From NCBI RefSeq assembly GCF_009939295.1, contig NZ_WVIC01000005.1, positions 62,001 through 126,000 of the forward strand: 64,000 bases of DNA, in the 5' to 3' direction. The number at the start of each line of letters is the position of its first letter. Positions within the stretch are counted from its first letter, which is position 1. Position numbers and translations under genes: made by a program. A model generated the notes under the pieces. That model worked only from the letters and a program-made list of their open reading frames with translations, was not told where the DNA came from and did no database searches. The stretch comes from Petrachloros mirabilis ULC683 (GTDB lineage Bacteria > Cyanobacteriota > Cyanobacteriia > Thermosynechococcales > Thermosynechococcaceae). Positions 7,112-15,092 of the stretch are shown piece after piece.

Positions 7112-8920
7112 TTGAAACGAGAAATTCCGCAGAAGGTTGAAGCCTACGACAGTCAAAGCCCAATGGGACAAACATCGAAAGCGTCAGCCCTCTTCCGTCG
7201 AACTCGTTCTTCGGTTGTAATCGGATGTACAGTTGCCCTGAGCGCCACAGGCTCAGTTTTATCCCAAACTCCGAGTTTGGCTACCACCGGGTCGTTACCC
7301 TCAGCTTTAGGTACAGTTCAACCTTCGTACCATCTGGCTCCTGCGACGGGTGTGGCATCTTCCCCTTCTAGCCAGTCTGAAGGCGTTCGTGAAGACGCGA
7401 CTAAGGGCTTTGCGCCTGTAACCGTCAGCTTTCAGGCTAGCCCTTCGTTTGATTTCTCGGCAGCCACAGCTCCCATATTTACGACTACGGCTCCGACTCG
7501 GATTGCCTCTAGCATGGATGTAGAGGCATTGCTCCCGGCGCTGGATTCAACCTCTAAGCCCTCCACCGTTGAATTTGCTCCCCTAGCAACCCAGTTAGAA
7601 GCCCCTGAGTTGGCTGGGACGTTTAAGCCCAACAATCCGGACTGGCGTAACCTGGCGGCATTGCTATCTTCCAAAGATGAAGCTGAACCCCTAAAAGTCA
7701 GTCTTTCTAGCCCAAATCCGTTATTCTCTTCCCTTCCCAGCGAAGCATCGTTAATCTTGGCCGCTAGCCCTACGCCGCTGCTATCGGTTTCGCCCACAGA
7801 TTTAGTAAATCAGCATAGCCTCAGTTCAGGAACTGCACTTAAAGCGCCTGCTAAGGCGTCTGCCGAAACCAATCAGTCATCCCCAGACTCAGCTCCGAAA
7901 GCCATTATTCCCAATCCAGATCAAGCTGTACTCGCTGAATCTGGTGCTGTAGTTCACCAGGTTCAGCCCGGTGAAACTTTGAATGACATTGCAGCCACCT
8001 ATGCAGTCAAGCCAGAAGAGATTGCTAAGGTCAATCGCATTCAAGATTCCAGTGCCCTTGATGACCGTAAGACCTTACGGATTCCAGCCCAGGCTAATCG
8101 ACTCGTGGAAGGGGATAAAGTGACTCCTGAGCTGCCACCATCGCCGCAGCTCAAGGATAATTTGCCAGCAGCTACCGAGAACCCTGATTGGCTGATGGCC
8201 CTAAAGCCCAATGCAGATGCCCTTGAGTCTCAATCTACAGCTCCTCGGAGTGGTCTTACCGCAAATGAGACGGCATTGCCTAACTCTGGGGGGGCTCAGT
8301 TCTCAGCTTTGACAGATAAGCTCTCAACGGATCCGTTGAGTGATGCAGAGTTAGAGGCACTGGTGGCTCAACCCCAGACGCTAGCGTCGGCGCTAACAGC
8401 ATCTCGATTTCAAGCCTCGTCGTCATCTTCCTTAACCTCGCCCCTGGCCAGTCGGGTTACCCTGCCCCGGATTCCCACCTTAGATCTGCCACCCCTGGCC
8501 GACGTGGACAACTATTTACCCGACAGCATGTTGACGGGATCTGGGCGGTTTATTTGGCCCGCTCAGGGTGTGTTTACCTCTGGCTATGGCCCTCGTTGGG
8601 GGCGAATGCACCGGGGCATTGATATTGCCGCACCAGTGGGAACCCCTGTGATGGCCTCTGCCCCTGGGGTGGTCTCCTTTGCGGGGTGGAACAGTGGTGG
8701 GTTTGGCTATTTGGTCGAGCTTCGCCATCCGGATGGCAGCCTCACCCTGTATGCTCACAACAATCGCATTTTGGTGCGCCAGGGGCAGCAAGTGCGTCAA
8801 GGGCAACAAATTGCCGATATGGGCAGCACGGGTCGGAGCACGGGGCCACATACTCATTTTGAGATTCATCCAACGGGTCGAGGGGCTGTGAATCCGTTGC
8901 AGTTCCTAACGCGTGGTTAA
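7112..8920 (+). CDS. Exported LysM and M23 metallopeptidase (NlpD-like cell-wall hydrolase or activator)
   Basis: A 602-residue envelope protein. An N-terminal hydrophobic segment (SVVIGCTVALSATGSVL, about residues 31-47) probably serves as export signal. A long Ser/Ala/Pro-rich linker follows. A LysM domain (HQVQPGETLNDIAATY, about 287-302) binds peptidoglycan glycan. The C-terminal M23 domain (about 475-600) keeps the Zn ligands in MHRGIDIA and HTHFEIHP. The start is a TTG with an excellent Shine-Dalgarno (AGGAGGT at 7100-7106); the next in-frame ATG (MGQTSK, residue 18) is less well placed. It probably cleaves peptide cross-links or activates an amidase. A long structured leader suggests riboswitch control. 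Confidence 0.88.
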   Translation: MKREIPQKVEAYDSQSPMGQTSKASALFRRTRSSVVIGCTVALSATGSVLSQTPSLATTGSLPSALGTVQPSYHLAPATGVASSPSSQSEGVREDATKGFAPVTVSFQASPSFDFSAATAPIFTTTAPTRIASSMDVEALLPALDSTSKPSTVEFAPLATQLEAPELAGTFKPNNPDWRNLAALLSSKDEAEPLKVSLSSPNPLFSSLPSEASLILAASPTPLLSVSPTDLVNQHSLSSGTALKAPAKASAETNQSSPDSAPKAIIPNPDQAVLAESGAVVHQVQPGETLNDIAATYAVKPEEIAKVNRIQDSSALDDRKTLRIPAQANRLVEGDKVTPELPPSPQLKDNLPAATENPDWLMALKPNADALESQSTAPRSGLTANETALPNSGGAQFSALTDKLSTDPLSDAELEALVAQPQTLASALTASRFQASSSSSLTSPLASRVTLPRIPTLDLPPLADVDNYLPDSMLTGSGRFIWPAQGVFTSGYGPRWGRMHRGIDIAAPVGTPVMASAPGVVSFAGWNSGGFGYLVELRHPDGSLTLYAHNNRILVRQGQQVRQGQQIADMGSTGRSTGPHTHFEIHPTGRGAVNPLQFLTRG

Positions 8921-8963
8921 CCTGCCTTTCTGGTATCCAGGTTGATCTAAACCCTGAACTATC

Positions 8964-8990
8964 AGCACTTGGCTAGCCCAGGTGCTTTTT
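8964..8990 (+). terminator. Rho-independent terminator of the M23 hydrolase gene
   Basis: AGCACTTGG (8964-8972) pairs with CCAGGTGCT (8978-8986), with one G-U pair and a 5-base loop, and is followed by TTTTT (8986-8990). It overlaps the last codons of the convergent NlpC/P60 gene, so the sequence both encodes that protein's C-terminus and terminates the opposite transcript. Confidence 0.65.
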
Positions 8991-9773
8991 GGTGTGTGGG
9001 GCAGCTTCAGGGCTATAGCAGGTCACAATTCGTCCGGCTCCGCGCACCTGGGTATAGTAGGCTTGACTGACCGGATCGAGGCTGTCTGGACACAGGGTGT
9101 CAATGCCAATGCCATCCCGCCCTTGGGCTTGCCCAGAGCTATGGATGTACTGTCCGTCCCCCAGGTGGAGGGCAACATGAGTTGCTTGTTGGGGTGTTCC
9201 AAAAAAAATCAGGTCGCCGGTGATAAGCTCAGGAATTAAGGCTTCAGGGGTGCTGCCAGGATTCTGAATTGGCTGGGTAAAGGCTTCCTGTTGGTAGGCA
9301 TCTCGGGGTAGCCAAATACCCTGGGCGGCAAAGGCGGCTTGCATCAAGCCGGAACAGTCATAGTCGGGGCTGATGGTGCCACCCCACAAGTATCGGTTGG
9401 AAAGGGTCATGGCCTGTTGGGTAAATGCGATCGCACCCCCTATCCGCGCCTGAATCTGTCCAGCCGATACCACTGGAGCCACGTAAAGGGCATCGGCCAT
9501 TTTCAGAACTACCAAGTCTTGGACAGCGATCCATCCCGGATAGTCATCCTCACACAACTTGACTGGTAGGGCTTGTGGAGCATGGGGCAATCGGAGCTCT
9601 GTTTGCAGTGGGGTTGTGCTCTCAGGGCAGGAACGCAGATGTCTGCCGGGCCAAGCCTGGGTTGCCAAAGTCTTGAGTTGCGGTGAATCATAGAGATTTA
9701 AGTTTGCCTGCACAACCCACTCGGTGAGCGGTTGGTCAGCACAACAGACCTGCCATTCCGCGAGGGAAACCAT
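8973..9773 (-). CDS. NlpC/P60 endopeptidase with N-terminal SH3-like domain
   Basis: Cysteine peptidase of the cyanobacterial gamma-D-glutamyl-L-diamino acid endopeptidase type, which recycles or cuts peptidoglycan stem peptides. The first about 110 residues are a bacterial SH3-like targeting domain (ANLNLYDSPQLKTLATQA). The catalytic NlpC/P60 domain (about 125-255) shows the Cys in YDCSGLMQ, the His in THVALHLGDG, and the third polar residue, His, in YIHSSGQA. YLWGGT precedes the nucleophile, as is typical. No signal peptide is obvious, consistent with characterised cyanobacterial relatives. It is convergent with the M23 hydrolase and about 18 bases downstream of mreD on the same strand, so it may ride on the mre transcript. 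Confidence 0.92.
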   Translation of the reverse strand: MVSLAEWQVCCADQPLTEWVVQANLNLYDSPQLKTLATQAWPGRHLRSCPESTTPLQTELRLPHAPQALPVKLCEDDYPGWIAVQDLVVLKMADALYVAPVVSAGQIQARIGGAIAFTQQAMTLSNRYLWGGTISPDYDCSGLMQAAFAAQGIWLPRDAYQQEAFTQPIQNPGSTPEALIPELITGDLIFFGTPQQATHVALHLGDGQYIHSSGQAQGRDGIGIDTLCPDSLDPVSQAYYTQVRGAGRIVTCYSPEAAPHTKKHLG

Positions 9774-9791
9774 ACCAATCTCCTGGCTTAT

Positions 9792-10337
9792 TTAGCTCAG
9801 TAATTTGTGGACATGTTGCCACCACCGGTTCAAGGGGTAGTATACGACTGGTGTCCATAAACTGCTCAGCAAGGCGGAGCTGAGGGCAACTTGGGGCTGG
9901 CGTTCCCACAGTTCGGTCAAGGTGCGATCGCCCATCAAGGCAAACTGAGCCATCAACACCCCTTCCACTACAAAAGCCATAACAAAGACAATCAACGCCA
10001 CTGAAATCAGGTCTTCTTGAATAAATCGTTGTTTATTGAGGCCGCTGGTGAGAATACCGACTAGGGCTAAGCTAAGGGTATGAGTGGGTTGGGGGGCTGT
10101 CAGGCCATCTTGGATCAGTCCCAGGCAGAGACCTGCGATCGCACCTTGTAGTGGTGAGCGCTTAACACTCCAAGTCACCACCCAAATCAGGAGCCAATGG
10201 GGGCTGATGCCTGCCAACTCCAGCCCAGGAAACCGAAGCGGCAGAGCCAAGGCACAGAGCAACACCGACCCAGCCGTAATCCCATAATTGAGCAGATTAA
10301 GGCTCGGAGGTGACCAATGCTTCAGAGGTTTGACCAT
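9792..10337 (-). CDS. mreD: Rod shape-determining protein MreD
   Basis: A small polytopic membrane protein of the elongasome. From the chosen start it has 181 residues with five or so hydrophobic segments (ITAGSVLLCALALPL, WLLIWVVTWSV, AIVGL-type and LIVFVMAFVV stretches). The motif HWLLIWVVTWSVKRSPLQG, followed by GLCLGLIQDGL, is typical of cyanobacterial MreD. An open frame extends back to 10415, but that part overlaps the end of mreC and lacks family character; MVKPLKHW at 10337 still overlaps mreC by 41 bases. It is translated from the mreC transcript. Confidence 0.88.
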   Translation of the reverse strand: MVKPLKHWSPPSLNLLNYGITAGSVLLCALALPLRFPGLELAGISPHWLLIWVVTWSVKRSPLQGAIAGLCLGLIQDGLTAPQPTHTLSLALVGILTSGLNKQRFIQEDLISVALIVFVMAFVVEGVLMAQFALMGDRTLTELWERQPQVALSSALLSSLWTPVVYYPLNRWWQHVHKLLS

Positions 10338-11067
10338 CGAGATATATGCTGACCCACTCCAGGTTGGCAATGGGCACGGAGAATTCCACCACAGCTTGGG
10401 GGCCAGAGGCCGCATCCAACTGCAACTCTTGAATCTGTCCCACTGGAACCCCAGGCGGGAAGAGACGACTCAGTGTCGAAGTGACCACAATATCACCCTC
10501 GCGGACATCTGGATCTTTCTCAAAGAAATCAATTCGACCGACCCGTTCGTCTTGGCCTCGCAAAATCCCCATCCGCCGACTCCGGCTAATGGTCACGCCC
10601 AGACGACTACTGGGATCGCTCACCAATAACACCCGACTGGTATGGGGTGAAACTTGGGTAACGCGCCCCACCAAGCCACCGGGGGCTGCCACAACAGCGC
10701 CAACCTGAATTCCATCTTGCGACCCCCTGCCCAGGGTTATTTGATGCCACCAGTGGTCAGCACTGCGACCAATCACAGCCGCTGAAATCGCCCGATCCTG
10801 CTGAATTTGTGGATCTTCAAGAAGAGACTGTAGCGCTTGATTACGAGCTTCTAATTCCTGAAGACGCTGTTGCAATTCCCAGGTACGAGCATTGATTAAT
10901 TGTTCTTGCTTGGCTGTATTGGGCTGTACCGGTAGCGTCATCAACCGATACAACTCCACAATTCCAGCTCCCTCGGTGCGCCGAATTGACCAAGCCAAAG
11001 CAATACACAGCAGGGTCAAGACAACCACGACACGATATCGACCCCACCAACGATAGAGGAAATACAT
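10297..11067 (-). CDS. mreC: Rod shape-determining protein MreC
   Basis: Bitopic scaffold of the cell-elongation machinery. It has a short cytoplasmic N-terminus, one membrane helix (VVVLTLLCIALAW, about residues 14-26), a coiled coil (ELQQRLQELEARNQALQSLL) and a C-terminal double beta-barrel domain with the familiar GSQDGIQVGAVVAAPGGLVG and VSDPSSRLGV. Its 256 residues match the family. mreD follows with an overlapping frame. mreB, usually directly upstream, is absent: the upstream DNA is a repeat-containing gap followed by an unrelated gene on the other strand. Confidence 0.95.
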   Translation of the reverse strand: MYFLYRWWGRYRVVVVLTLLCIALAWSIRRTEGAGIVELYRLMTLPVQPNTAKQEQLINARTWELQQRLQELEARNQALQSLLEDPQIQQDRAISAAVIGRSADHWWHQITLGRGSQDGIQVGAVVAAPGGLVGRVTQVSPHTSRVLLVSDPSSRLGVTISRSRRMGILRGQDERVGRIDFFEKDPDVREGDIVVTSTLSRLFPPGVPVGQIQELQLDAASGPQAVVEFSVPIANLEWVSIYLDGQTSEALVTSEP

Positions 11068-11453
11068 AGGGAACCCACCGTGAACTGGGCGTCAACGACG
11101 ATGAATAATCGTAGCATTGGATGATCAGCATGGCTTGCCCAAACTGTACCAGGGGTTCAGGTGCAACTCCACCCATGACCTGAGAGTCTGCTATCACTGT
11201 CTAGTGGCCTGTCAGCTTTGATTTGATGGGTACCTGAGTGCCGGAAAGTTGAATGGGGTTAAATTTTGAGGGTCTACGACCCGTCAAAATTTCCCTGACG
11301 GAACACTAGGGATGCTGAGTGTTTGTTTTTTGGGCCGACGCTGAAGGGGCGTTGCCTACCCCTCTATCAAGCTAGCAAATCAAGATGCAGCTTTGGGTAA
11401 CTCTGTCGCTCAGGGATCCTCAAAATAACGGCAGCTAGACAGACTGTGCCAAA
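11068..11453. other. Intergenic region between mreC and the helicase-like gene
   Basis: About 386 bases between divergent genes. It holds copy 2 of the 76-bp palindromic repeat (11234-11309) and otherwise no recognisable gene. The mreC promoter should lie just right of 11067 and that of the helicase-like gene just left of 11454. No operator was recognised. Confidence 0.4.
11234..11309 (+). repeat. 76-bp dispersed palindromic repeat, copy 2
   Basis: It begins CTGAGTGCCGGAAAGTTG, has the central hairpin TTTTGAGGGTC...GACCCGTCAAAA, and ends in CTGACGGAACACT. It matches the copy at 45543-45619 (opposite strand) closely over its whole length and the copy at 6564-6639 more loosely. Confidence 0.8.
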
Positions 11454-13025
11454 ATGAAGGTCGTTCCCTTTCTCGTATTCAAGCCTATTGTGATTGAGGT
11501 TGAAGTCCACCAGCAGTTACATGCCTTTCTCCGCGAACAGGGGGAAGCAACTTGGCCGCATCATCTCACGATTGCGCGACTGGTGGCTCGTGCGCTCCGA
11601 CTTCAGCGCAGTGCCTTGATTCAGGTGAGCGCCTCAGCTAGCTACCAGGGTCGCTATCGCCTCAGCTACCTAGCTTCCATAATGCTGTGGCCGGGTTCTG
11701 TGATGGTGGTGGTGCCTGAACCGATTAGACAGCAGTTGCTTCAGTGCGAGATTCCTCGTCTCAGTGAATGGATGCGGGTTGAAAAGCCCCTTTGTTTGGG
11801 CTTCCCTGACCCTAGTTTCGGGGGAGCGATCTTTGTTTCACCTCAGGAGTGGCTGGCCGATCACCTCAGTCCTCAGCCCCAGCTACCCGCTACCATTCCT
11901 CTGATTTTGGATGGCGCGGATGCCTTAGAAGAGTGGGTCTGTGATCACGTTACGGCTGTTCTTCAACCGCACCATTGGGATGCCCTGCTCTGGACTTGCC
12001 CTTCTTTGGCTGCTCAGATTCGGAATTTGAGGGTGGCCTTAACCCACGCCTTGTTTCAGCATCCCGACAATCCCTACCGATGTAGCCTCATTGAAGCACC
12101 GGAGCAGGAAATTCTGATCCGTCTGCATCATCTGCTCCAAGAGCATCGTGGGTTTCGCCACTGTCCTCCCTGGCCGAGCTTTTGGCAGCAATTTCTAGAC
12201 CCAGAGTCTCTGAAGTGGGCTGAAGTGAATCGGGAGAAGGGAACTTTTAGTCTTCATGCTGCGCCGGTTTCTTGCTCCGAGGTGTTCCAAGGGCTCTGGT
12301 CACAACGGGCTGTGGTGTTATTGGGCAGCCACTTAGATTCAGAGCCTGATGCTACAACATTTCGCCAGCGGGTTGGGCTAGAAGCTCTCACCTGTGTGCA
12401 ATTTGGGGCAGAACAACAGACTGAAGCCATTCAACTTTATCTGCCAGATGGGTTGCCGATGCCCAACACACCCCAGTTTCAGGCCGCTCTTGTCCAGCAT
12501 CTCCAACGGCTGCTGCTGGCCAGTGTCTCTTCTGCCCACCCCACGATCTTGATTGTGGATGATCTGCCCCTGAAAGGACAGATTGCTACGGTGTTAGCAT
12601 CCTATTTTGGCTCACGAGTGCGGGTGGAAACCCTCGAACTTAGAGGGGGTAATATTTTGGTGACGGGCTGGGAGTTCTGGCAACAAGCTCAGCAATATAT
12701 CCCCCCTCCCCAGTTGTTGGTGATTGCGACGTTGCCCATCCCTTCTCCAGAAGACCCCAGGGTGGCAGGCCGAATGGCATACTATAAGCGGCGGCGGCAG
12801 GACTGGTTTCGCTTATTTCTGCTGCCTGAGGCACTCCGCACGTTACAGCGTGCGATCGCACCCCTACGGGAGCGACAGGGCGTGGTCGCACTCTTGGACA
12901 ATCGAGTCCTGCATCGCAGCTATGGGCAACAGGTTCTGAGCGCGTTAAGTCCCTATGGACGGCTAGACTACGTTGATGAGACCCTATTTCAAGGAGAGAA
13001 TCTAACCCTCGTAGATCGAGCCTAA
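11454..13025 (+). CDS. Degenerate DinG/XPD-like helicase protein (cyanobacterial)
   Basis: A 523-residue protein. Its C-terminal half resembles the helicase C-terminal domain of the DinG/Rad3 (XPD) superfamily 2 group. TLPIPSPEDPRV (about residue 425) matches the 'LPFpsP.DP' segment, and LRTLQRAIAPLRERQGVVALLDNRVLHRSYG sits where motif VI (Q-GR-IR...G.V..LD.R) should be. Motif VI is degenerate: the expected Gly and Arg are replaced. RSALIQVSASASYQGRYRLSY (about residues 52-72) stands where the Walker A loop belongs but has no GxGKS/T. ATP hydrolysis is therefore doubtful. It could be a structural or DNA-binding relative. The ATG follows a repeat-containing gap; DUF2839 follows 45 bases later. 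Confidence 0.65.
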   Translation: MKVVPFLVFKPIVIEVEVHQQLHAFLREQGEATWPHHLTIARLVARALRLQRSALIQVSASASYQGRYRLSYLASIMLWPGSVMVVVPEPIRQQLLQCEIPRLSEWMRVEKPLCLGFPDPSFGGAIFVSPQEWLADHLSPQPQLPATIPLILDGADALEEWVCDHVTAVLQPHHWDALLWTCPSLAAQIRNLRVALTHALFQHPDNPYRCSLIEAPEQEILIRLHHLLQEHRGFRHCPPWPSFWQQFLDPESLKWAEVNREKGTFSLHAAPVSCSEVFQGLWSQRAVVLLGSHLDSEPDATTFRQRVGLEALTCVQFGAEQQTEAIQLYLPDGLPMPNTPQFQAALVQHLQRLLLASVSSAHPTILIVDDLPLKGQIATVLASYFGSRVRVETLELRGGNILVTGWEFWQQAQQYIPPPQLLVIATLPIPSPEDPRVAGRMAYYKRRRQDWFRLFLLPEALRTLQRAIAPLRERQGVVALLDNRVLHRSYGQQVLSALSPYGRLDYVDETLFQGENLTLVDRA

Positions 13026-13070
13026 CCGTAAATTTCTGACCCTGATTATTTAATTTTGGAGGCATTCAGT

Positions 13071-13283
13071 ATGGGCGAAGCTAAGCGTCGCAAAGAATCC
13101 CTAGGTGAAGATTACGGAAAAGAACAACCCATTTTGCCCTGGCTCCCCATCAAGAAAAGCCAGGCTGAAAAATTTATAAACTGGACAACCCGAGGAACCT
13201 GGATCTCTATCGGTCTGGTGGTGGTTTTCTGGCTAGTGGTGCGCCTAGTGGGGCCTGCGTTTGGCTGGTGGCAAGTCGATTGA
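13071..13283 (+). CDS. DUF2839 small membrane protein
   Basis: A 70-residue cyanobacterial protein. It begins with the family signature MGEAKRRKESLGEDYGK and has one membrane helix (WISIGLVVVFWLVVRLVG, about residues 44-61) near the C-terminus. Function unknown. The ATG at 13071 is preferred to an upstream in-frame TTG (13056), because the conserved N-terminus starts here and TTTGGAGG lies 8-15 bases ahead. It ends 7 bases from the convergent cupS. Confidence 0.85.
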   Translation: MGEAKRRKESLGEDYGKEQPILPWLPIKKSQAEKFINWTTRGTWISIGLVVVFWLVVRLVGPAFGWWQVD

Positions 13284-13290
13284 CGCACTA

Positions 13291-13692
13291 CTAGCCCATT
13301 AAGATGACCGAGTCCAGGACGTGAATGATGCCATTGTCAGCTTCAATGTCAGCGGCGATCACTGTGGCGTTCTTGACTTCAAAGCCATCTGAGGTGTCAA
13401 TCCGAATCGGGGAACCCTCGACAGAAGTGAGGGTGTCCACCTGTTGCAGATCAGTCTGAGTCCATTTGCCCGGAACCACATGGAAGGCTAGAATGCGCGC
13501 CAGTTGAGGCGGATTCTGGACGAGGGTCTGGATGGTGCCCGGCGGCAGCTTGGCAAAGGCGTCGTCGTTGGGGGCAAAGACGGTAAATGGGCCAGGGCTT
13601 TTGAGGGTTTCCACTAAATTGGCGGCCTGCACCGCAGCGACCAGGGTTTTGAATCCTGGGGCATTGACAGCAATATCGACAATATCAGCCAT
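13291..13692 (-). CDS. cupS: CupS, fasciclin-fold subunit of the inducible CO2-uptake NDH-1 complex
   Basis: A 133-residue single fasciclin (FAS1) domain with the two conserved boxes: [14 protein letters not shown] (about residues 39-52) and [13 protein letters not shown] near the C-terminus, plus the central 'H' segment FHVVPGKW. In the operon order ndhF3-ndhD3-cupA-cupS this is the small subunit bound to CupA on the NDH-1MS complex of the thylakoid. An open frame extends to 13776, but MADIVDIAV at 13692 is the natural start and leaves a 100-base gap to cupA. No signal peptide is seen, consistent with a cytoplasmic-side location. Confidence 0.88.
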   Translation of the reverse strand: MADIVDIAVNAPGFKTLVAAVQAANLVETLKSPGPFTVFAPNDDAFAKLPPGTIQTLVQNPPQLARILAFHVVPGKWTQTDLQQVDTLTSVEGSPIRIDTSDGFEVKNATVIAADIEADNGIIHVLDSVILMG

Positions 13693-13792
13693 GGGTTTTA
13701 CGGAATCTGTTAAGGGTAGGGGGTCAACAGCCAGGAAGATCCGGCTGGACATCTGTGCGGCGATCGCAGTTCTCAACCGCAGAAGTCAAGCG

Positions 13793-15085
13793 CTAGCGAT
13801 AGCTTTGATCCTGAATGTCTCGCAGGCGCGCTTCTGGACGCCGGAAGCGGTCGAGCTGGGCCTCAAAAAACTGGCGATTGGCCTGTAGGTGCTTGGGGTT
13901 CGGGTCATCCAGGGGATAGAGCAGGGCGGTGCGGAGCGCCTGAATCACTGCTGAGGTGACGTTATACATGGAGCGCTGAAAGCTGATGCCCAATTGAATC
14001 AGCATGTCTTCTTCCCCCCGGCAATGTTCTTGGTAGTAGTCCACCAAGTAGGGGGGCAAGAAATGCAGCATATCCTGCATCAATAGGGTCGGCGGAATCC
14101 CGGCAGAACCCACTGGAAAGACATCGGCGTAGAGAATGCCGTAGTGAAAGTCTTTCTGGTCAGCCGGAACTTCTCGGGCCTGGGCATTGTAGGATTTGGT
14201 GCCTCGAAAAGGCGACGTTCGGTAAAACACAGCTTCTACATAGGGGAGGGCGGCTTCGTAGAGCCACATAAAGCCTTTGGACTTGGGAATAATCTCGTAG
14301 CACTCGCCGCGAATATAGACGTGGTGATAAATGGGACGACCTGCGATCGCAAAGATACCGTTGACCAGAAAATTCATCGCCTCCGGTACGGTGGTGATTT
14401 TGCCCTCATCGTAGAGATCCGACATTTCAAAGAAAACGGGAGCCATCACCTCCCAAAACAGCCCCAGATTAGCGTAGTAGGAGAGCTCCCGCACCTGCTC
14501 CACAAACAGATCGGGAAAGAGCCGATACAGCCCCAGCATCACCGGATTGCCCTGGAAATAGGCCCGAATGGCGCGATCGGCATTGGCTTTGTACTCTTCG
14601 CTATCCAGGTAGGGGTCAAATTGACCCCCCATGCCCCGGTGCCAGAACATCGCCCGGGCACAGGCTTCGGCAAATTCCATATTGATGCGATCGTGCCAGA
14701 GATGGTGCAGCAGCTTCGGCAACTTTTTCTGCACTTCCCCTTTTTCTATAAAGGCCAGCAACTCTGGATGGGCGGTGGCCTCACCCCGCCAAACGCGCAG
14801 ATCGGCAGTCTCGCCCGCGTAGTGATTAGGCAAGTCCAGATAGGACTGGGGCAGAAAATATTTAAAGGCTGGCAGCGGATTCAGAAATACCCGCTCAGCG
14901 ATGTAGAGCAAATCGCGCCAGTAGAAGTCCATGGGGACAGCATAGGCTTTATAAATGCCGATGATCTGCATCAGATTCTCGGGGGTATCGGGCAGCATCG
15001 CCCCCCCGGCCTCCAGGCGGTGAATAATCTCAGCAAATTCGTGGGTAGAAGGGGGCAACGTCGGTCGTTGTAGGGTAGTCGTCAT
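13793..15085 (-). CDS. cupA: CupA/ChpY CO2 hydration protein
   Basis: A 430-residue member of the CO2 hydration protein family that occurs only with specialised NDH-1 complexes. Bound to the NdhD3/NdhF3 module, it converts CO2 to bicarbonate using energy from electron flow, so CO2 leaking from or entering the cell is trapped. The family sequence is seen in MDFYWRDLLYIAERVFL (about residue 52), LHHLWHDRINMEFAEACARAM (about 127) and the C-terminal GISFQRSMYNVTSAVIQALRTALLYPL. It is separated from ndhD3 by only 7 bases. The presence of cupS next door identifies it as the inducible high-affinity form (CupA) rather than the constitutive CupB. Confidence 0.95.
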   Translation of the reverse strand: MTTTLQRPTLPPSTHEFAEIIHRLEAGGAMLPDTPENLMQIIGIYKAYAVPMDFYWRDLLYIAERVFLNPLPAFKYFLPQSYLDLPNHYAGETADLRVWRGEATAHPELLAFIEKGEVQKKLPKLLHHLWHDRINMEFAEACARAMFWHRGMGGQFDPYLDSEEYKANADRAIRAYFQGNPVMLGLYRLFPDLFVEQVRELSYYANLGLFWEVMAPVFFEMSDLYDEGKITTVPEAMNFLVNGIFAIAGRPIYHHVYIRGECYEIIPKSKGFMWLYEAALPYVEAVFYRTSPFRGTKSYNAQAREVPADQKDFHYGILYADVFPVGSAGIPPTLLMQDMLHFLPPYLVDYYQEHCRGEEDMLIQLGISFQRSMYNVTSAVIQALRTALLYPLDDPNPKHLQANRQFFEAQLDRFRRPEARLRDIQDQSYR

Positions 15086-15092
15086 GGGGGTC

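Noticed and set aside
14144-15073. 309-codon open frame opposite cupA
   Set aside because: It mirrors a clearly conserved gene on the other strand and has no family features; a shadow frame from GC-rich codons.
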